Shown: positions 6,656 through 9,416 of the stretch, one piece after another
How the letters are laid out: each line of letters starts with the position of its first letter
Position numbering within the stretch: the first letter of the stretch is position 1
Assembly: GCA_900539345.1 (NCBI GenBank)
Contig: UQBS01000083.1
Span: forward strand, 1-9,416
DNA length: 9,416 bases
DNA from: an uncultured Coriobacteriaceae bacterium
GTDB taxonomy: Bacteria > Actinomycetota > Coriobacteriia > Coriobacteriales > UMGS124
Reading direction: 5' to 3'
The notes under the pieces: model-generated
Databases searched by the model: none
What the model was told of the DNA's origin: nothing
Seen by the model: only the letters and a program-made list of their open reading frames with translations
Translations under genes and position numbers: made by a program

Positions 6656-7354
6656 ATGGAAACGGCGAAGGCGGCCCGCATCGGCCAGGCGCTTGCCAAG
6701 GCGGATCTCGTCATCATCGGCGCCAGCAACGGGCTCGACATGGCGGAGGGGCTCAATCTCTTCTGCGCCGACACTCATTTCCGGGAGGCGTACGGGGACC
6801 TCGCCCAGACCGACGGCATCGGCTGCATACTGCAGGGGCTCGCCTGCCCGGATGCAAACGTTCGGCGCCAATGGGCCGAGCGGTTCCATCAAAAGGAGTA
6901 TCTCGAATATGAGCCCAGCCCGCTCATGAACGGGCTGCGGCATCTTACGGAGCACGCTGACACCTTCGTGATCACCTGCAACATCGACGGGCACTTCGCG
7001 CGCGCAGGGTTCAACGAGGACCGCGTGCTCGAGACGGAGGGAAGCATACACACGTCGATCGACGAGCGGCGTCTCGCCCATCCAGATGCCCGCGCCACGG
7101 CACAGCTCGAGGAGCTCGCACGCCTTGTACAAGCCCATCGCAACGGCAGGGTCGCCATCCTCGAACTTGGCGTGGGACTGCACAACGGCGTCATAAAGCG
7201 CATGCTCGCCCAGATCGCGAACGCCTGCGAGCACGCCACCTACATCGTGTTCAACTACAGCCAGGCCATGGCGCCCGACGCTTCGTGCGAGACGATTCTC
7301 GTTAACGGCGATATGGCCCCGGCTTTCGAGGAGGTGGTCCGGTGCCGTCTCTAG
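6656..7354 (+). CDS. Divergent class M-like sirtuin lacking the zinc module
   Basis: This 232-residue protein is clearly related to its two neighbours but degenerate. ATG 6656 is preceded by GGGGAGG at 6643-6649. The NAD-loop equivalent is IIGASNGLDMAEG (about 20-32). The segment FVITCNIDGHF (C108, N109, D111) matches the TTNVD motif of the paralogs, and ETEGS has E128 where class M enzymes have glutamine. The zinc-binding cysteine pairs are absent; the paralogs' CxxxC and CPHCG stretch is replaced by a shorter segment. The Rossmann part returns as AILELGVGLHNGVIKRML. It overlaps the next gene by 13 bases, so the two are probably translationally coupled. It may be an inactive partner or regulatory subunit of the intact sirtuin, or an enzyme with altered chemistry. 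This is inference. Confidence 0.75.
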   Translation: METAKAARIGQALAKADLVIIGASNGLDMAEGLNLFCADTHFREAYGDLAQTDGIGCILQGLACPDANVRRQWAERFHQKEYLEYEPSPLMNGLRHLTEHADTFVITCNIDGHFARAGFNEDRVLETEGSIHTSIDERRLAHPDARATAQLEELARLVQAHRNGRVAILELGVGLHNGVIKRMLAQIANACEHATYIVFNYSQAMAPDASCETILVNGDMAPAFEEVVRCRL

Positions 7355-8190
7355 AACGAGAGGCAGATAGGCTTCGATGCCTCATCGACGATGCCGACGC
7401 CATCATCGTCGGCATCGGCTCGGGCATGTCGAGCGCCGCCGGGTTCAACCATTACAACCGCGCGGGCATGGCGCGCGCCGGAATGGAGGACTGGCAGCAG
7501 GCCTTTGGCTTCAAGGGCCTTTTCGACGGCTTTTACCACCTCTACCCCAGCCTCGAGCAGCAATGGGCCTACTACGCGCGATACATCGACTTCATGCTGC
7601 GCGAGCCGGCCTCGCAGCCCTATCTCGACCTGCGCTCCCTCGTCGGCCATAAGGACTACTTTATCCTGAGCACCAATGTGGACACCCAGGTCGAGAAGAC
7701 GTTTCCCACCGAGAGGATCTGCAACTACCAGGGAAGCTTCGCGCACCTTCAATGCAAGCAGCCATGCTGCGACGAGCTCTTCGACGCGAGTCCCTACGTC
7801 GAACGCATGCTCGCGGGCATGGCGGGGTTCGAGGTCCGCAGCAAGGATGTCCCCCGATGCCCGCACTGCGGCTGGCAGCTTACGCCGTGGGTGCGCGACG
7901 ACACGTTTTTGCAGGGCACGGCTTGGCGCGAGGGCCTCGGACGATACGAGCGCTTCGTGCGCGAGCGCAGCGATGGCCGCGTGCTGTTTCTGGAGCTCGG
8001 CGTGGGCGAGATGACCCCTGGCATCATCACGCTCCCGTTCTGGAGCATGACCGCAAAGTTGCCGGATGCGCACCTGTTGAGCGTAAACATCTCGAGCGGC
8101 TCGGCTCCGTTGCAGCTTGGAAGCAAGGCAGAGGCAATTCAGGCCGATTTGAGTACACTGCTCTCGGCGGCGCGGGCGGACGGTGAGTAG
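7342..8190 (+). CDS. Class M-like sirtuin (SirTM-type protein ADP-ribosyltransferase), intact
   Basis: This is a 282-residue cytoplasmic protein starting at GTG 7342, which follows GAGGAGGT at 7328-7335 inside the end of the upstream gene. The NAD-binding loop is GIGSGMSSAAG at 24-34. STNVDTQ (N112, D114) corresponds to the sirtuin catalytic Asn-Ile-Asp region. NYQGSF puts Q130 where deacetylase sirtuins have histidine, a feature of SirTM enzymes, which ADP-ribosylate a lipoylated carrier protein. The zinc ribbon is C138-x3-C142 with C143 adjacent, and C173-P-H-C176. The Rossmann C-terminal part reads VLFLELGVGEMTPGI. No macrodomain, GcvH-like or lipoate-ligase gene lies nearby, unlike characterised SirTM operons, so the target is unknown. 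It is probably co-expressed with the degenerate paralog upstream. Confidence 0.82.
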   Translation: MPSLEREADRLRCLIDDADAIIVGIGSGMSSAAGFNHYNRAGMARAGMEDWQQAFGFKGLFDGFYHLYPSLEQQWAYYARYIDFMLREPASQPYLDLRSLVGHKDYFILSTNVDTQVEKTFPTERICNYQGSFAHLQCKQPCCDELFDASPYVERMLAGMAGFEVRSKDVPRCPHCGWQLTPWVRDDTFLQGTAWREGLGRYERFVRERSDGRVLFLELGVGEMTPGIITLPFWSMTAKLPDAHLLSVNISSGSAPLQLGSKAEAIQADLSTLLSAARADGE

Positions 8191-8292
8191 CGCGCGGTCC
8201 ACGGGGCTCCTTCGGCCGACCGTACAGCGACGGCGTTCCCCATACGGGCGCGAACGACACCGCCCCCGCCGCGCGACATCCCGACGCTACGC
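8191..8292. other. Intergenic stretch with no recognisable feature
   Basis: No gene, clear hairpin terminator or repeat is visible between the last sirtuin gene and the ATPase remnant. Confidence 0.5.
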
Positions 8293-8475
8293 TCAGAACC
8301 CATGCTCGCCGAGCAGCCACCTCGCGAGATCCAGCACGAGCACGCCCTCCCGGGTGTAGGACTCATACCTCGTGCGGGCGATGAGAGCCTTCGGAAACGC
8401 ATCCCTGATGGACGGGAACGGCGCGAGCTCCCTCTCGAGCGTCGATTCGGAGCTGATGTCGTCGCTCGCATACGC
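8293..8475 (-). pseudogene. C-terminal remnant resembling an AAA/DUF4143-type ATPase
   Basis: On the minus strand about 60 codons end at TGA 8293-8295. They read AYASDDISSESTLEREL, then FPSIRDAFPKALI, then GVLVLDLARWLLGEHGF. This pattern (a VAY-type strand, a TxxRE-L helix, an 'I.D.FPK.LI' segment and a terminal 'GV.V.DL..WLLG') closely resembles the C-terminus of the AAA-plus-DUF4143 ATPases that are common in gut actinobacteria and normally about 400 residues long. Everything N-terminal is missing: the frame meets a TGA just inside the inverted repeat at 8479-8529. It is therefore a broken leftover. The family call is from memory of the C-terminal pattern. Confidence 0.55.
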
Positions 8476-8478
8476 TCT

Positions 8479-8529
8479 CCTTCTCGGTTTCGAAACTCAA
8501 GATCTTTTAAAGTTTCGAAACCGAGAAGG
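8479..8529. repeat. Perfect 19-bp inverted repeat, candidate operator and RBS-sequestering hairpin
   Basis: CCTTCTCGGTTTCGAAACT (8479-8497) and its exact reverse complement (8511-8529) flank a 13-base AT-rich spacer. Each arm contains the 10-bp palindrome GTTTCGAAAC (8487-8496 and 8512-8521), placed 25 bases apart. The end of the right arm, GAGAAGG at 8523-8529, is the ribosome binding site of the gene at 8534. The element could be a double operator in DNA, a hairpin that hides the ribosome binding site in RNA, or both. Confidence 0.8.
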
Positions 8530-8533
8530 CAGT

Positions 8534-8881
8534 ATGCACAAAAATCCGTCGAGGAGCGACCCCGGTCGCGTCATGCGAAGCAGCGACGGCAGGCTCGCCT
8601 ACGGCACGAGCGGCAATCCCCAGACTCACATCATGCAGGAGGGTTACGTCGCCAAGATCGCCAAAAGGTTCAGCGTCTCCGGGTCCGAGGTGCCGAGGCT
8701 CCTGCGCAATGTAATCAGAGATGGACGCATCGTATCGAACGAGATCAGGAAAACCAACGGTCGAGAGGGCTACGAGCGGATTTACGGATGCAATGACGGG
8801 CGTATTCCTCGTACGGGCATAGGCTTAAACGCCTTCATGGTCAGCGCCCACCCATTGAGGAGCAGGGAGGCGCAACAATGA
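8534..8881 (+). CDS. Small basic protein of unknown function, possible winged helix
   Basis: This is a 115-residue protein, not recognised. ATG 8534 is chosen over longer in-frame starts because GAGAAGG lies four bases upstream and the longer frame would run through the inverted repeat and the ATPase remnant. The middle (about residues 35-85: EGYVAKIAKRFSVSGSEVPRLL, then RDGRIVSNEIRKTNG, then GYERIYG) looks like a helix-turn-helix followed by a beta-wing, rich in Arg and Lys, so DNA binding is plausible. The palindrome pair directly upstream suggests autoregulation. Its stop codon overlaps the start of the next gene (ATGA), indicating translational coupling. It may be the regulator or antitoxin part of a two-gene module; this is inference. 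Confidence 0.6.
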   Translation: MHKNPSRSDPGRVMRSSDGRLAYGTSGNPQTHIMQEGYVAKIAKRFSVSGSEVPRLLRNVIRDGRIVSNEIRKTNGREGYERIYGCNDGRIPRTGIGLNAFMVSAHPLRSREAQQ

Positions 8882-9204
8882 AAACTCTCAAGATTTCACT
8901 CGACTTTCTGGCCGGCCCTTTGTGTAAGGACGAGCTCATCGACGGCGAGCTCAGGACCGGCATTCCCACGATTGACAATGACGAAGCTTTGCAAACCCTC
9001 AACGACCAAATCTGCGAACTGTACTCATCTTGCTACGAGTTCGACTTGCACGACCAGCCCCGCTGGTTCAACGAGGAGAAGGAAAAGGCCGACAAGCCTT
9101 GCATGCTCGAGCTGCTGGGCAAGCTCAACGCCCGCATCGCAGCGCTGAGCGACGGCTCCTTCGTCGCGGACGACCAGGAGGCGCCACGCGTCGAGGCGTT
9201 GTAG
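8878..9204 (+). CDS. Small acidic protein of unknown function
   Basis: This is a 108-residue protein, not recognised. ATG 8878 overlaps the preceding stop codon and is preceded by GGGAGG at about 8865-8870. The protein is acidic overall, with no signal peptide or membrane segment. The sequence MKTLKISLDFLAGPLCKDELIDGEL suggests an initial strand. NDEALQTLNDQICELYSSCYEF and KPCMLELLGKLNARIAALSDG are probable helices. It contains three cysteines (in GPLCK, DQICE and SSCYE) plus one in KPCML. It is tightly coupled to the basic, possibly DNA-binding protein upstream and is followed by terminators. An acidic-basic pair invites comparison with toxin-antitoxin or repressor/antirepressor modules, without direct evidence. 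Confidence 0.65.
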   Translation: MKTLKISLDFLAGPLCKDELIDGELRTGIPTIDNDEALQTLNDQICELYSSCYEFDLHDQPRWFNEEKEKADKPCMLELLGKLNARIAALSDGSFVADDQEAPRVEAL

Positions 9205-9226
9205 CAGCGAGCAAGCCGACGTTATC

Positions 9227-9260
9227 AAGACCAGCGCCCCGTTTGGAGCGTTGGTCTTTT
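9227..9260 (+). terminator. Intrinsic terminator after the small gene pair
   Basis: The arms 9227-9240 and 9245-9258 pair as AAGACCAGCGCCCC with GGAGCGTTGGTCTT, with one mismatch, one G-U pair and a GTTT loop. The stem ends in TTTT at 9257-9260. It lies 22 bases after the stop codon at 9204. Confidence 0.8.
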
Positions 9261-9279
9261 CCAGCCCCCACATCAAGTT

Positions 9280-9314
9280 GCCGTCTGTTTCTCCTCACTC
9301 AGACGGCTCTTTTC
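9280..9314 (+). terminator. Second, tandem terminator-like hairpin
   Basis: GCCGTCTG (9280-9287) pairs with CAGACGGC (9300-9307) around a 12-base loop and is followed by TCTTTTC. It lies 20 bases beyond the first terminator and may back it up, or serve a convergent gene to the right. Confidence 0.6.
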
Positions 9315-9416
9315 ATTAGCTTCAACGAGTAGCGAACGTGCTGGGAAATGACGATGCGCAGCATCCGAGATTCCCGCCTCGCCCTCGAGGACAAAACCGC
9401 GTGTCTACTCACTTGG
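9315..9416. other. Window end with no supportable gene
   Basis: A minus-strand frame is open from the window edge to TGA at 9299-9301 (about 38 codons, including RESRMLRIVISQH and VRYSLKLMKRAV). A plus-strand ATG at about 9350 opens a frame to the edge without a good ribosome binding site. Either could be the edge of a real gene; the sequence shown cannot decide. Confidence 0.3.

Noticed and set aside
6284..8202. Long minus-strand frames opposite the sirtuin genes (6284-7234 and 7351-8202)
   Set aside because: They are antisense shadows; the plus-strand frames carry conserved sirtuin motifs and proper ribosome binding sites.

Overview
This GC-rich window looks chromosomal and most resembles a gut actinobacterium of the class Coriobacteriia, probably Eggerthellaceae. 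That placement is inference. It rests on base composition, on exported molybdopterin and c-type cytochrome proteins beside a divergent membrane-anchored regulator, on the style of the TetR and HxlR regulators, and on class M-like sirtuins. No rRNA, tRNA, CRISPR array or transposase is visible.

Left part (1-3390): the N-terminus of a minus-strand membrane protein, probably a LuxR-type regulator, faces a two-gene operon across a 388-base intergenic region rich in small palindromes. The operon encodes an exported protein that fuses a three-heme c-type cytochrome region to a sulfite-oxidase-fold domain (548-2230), then a smaller exported sulfite-oxidase-fold protein (2243-3295). It ends at a very strong intrinsic terminator. 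The two products probably form an extracytoplasmic respiratory redox system of unknown substrate.

Middle part (3390-5544): directly behind the terminator lies the 3' two thirds of menB (naphthoate synthase), cut off at its 5' end. It converges on an HxlR-family regulator (start best placed at 4275), which is divergent from a one-domain cupin gene with a recognisable promoter and candidate operator. A perfect 17-bp hairpin separates the cupin gene from a minus-strand TetR-family regulator.

Sirtuin cluster (5545-8190): divergent from the TetR gene are three consecutive genes related to class M (SirTM-type) sirtuins, which are protein ADP-ribosyltransferases. The first carries an in-frame TAA and a one-base deletion and is probably a pseudogene. 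The second is divergent and has lost the zinc cysteines. The third looks intact. Genes two and three overlap by 13 bases. The macrodomain, GcvH-L and LplA2 partners usually found with SirTM are not in the window.

Right part (8191-9416): a short minus-strand remnant resembling the C-terminus of an AAA/DUF4143-type ATPase is followed by a perfect 19-bp inverted repeat whose right arm contains the ribosome binding site of a small gene. That gene (8534-8881) overlaps a second small gene (8878-9204) by ATGA. Neither is recognised; they may be a regulatory or toxin-antitoxin-like pair. Two successive terminator hairpins follow, and the last 100 bases hold nothing that can be called.
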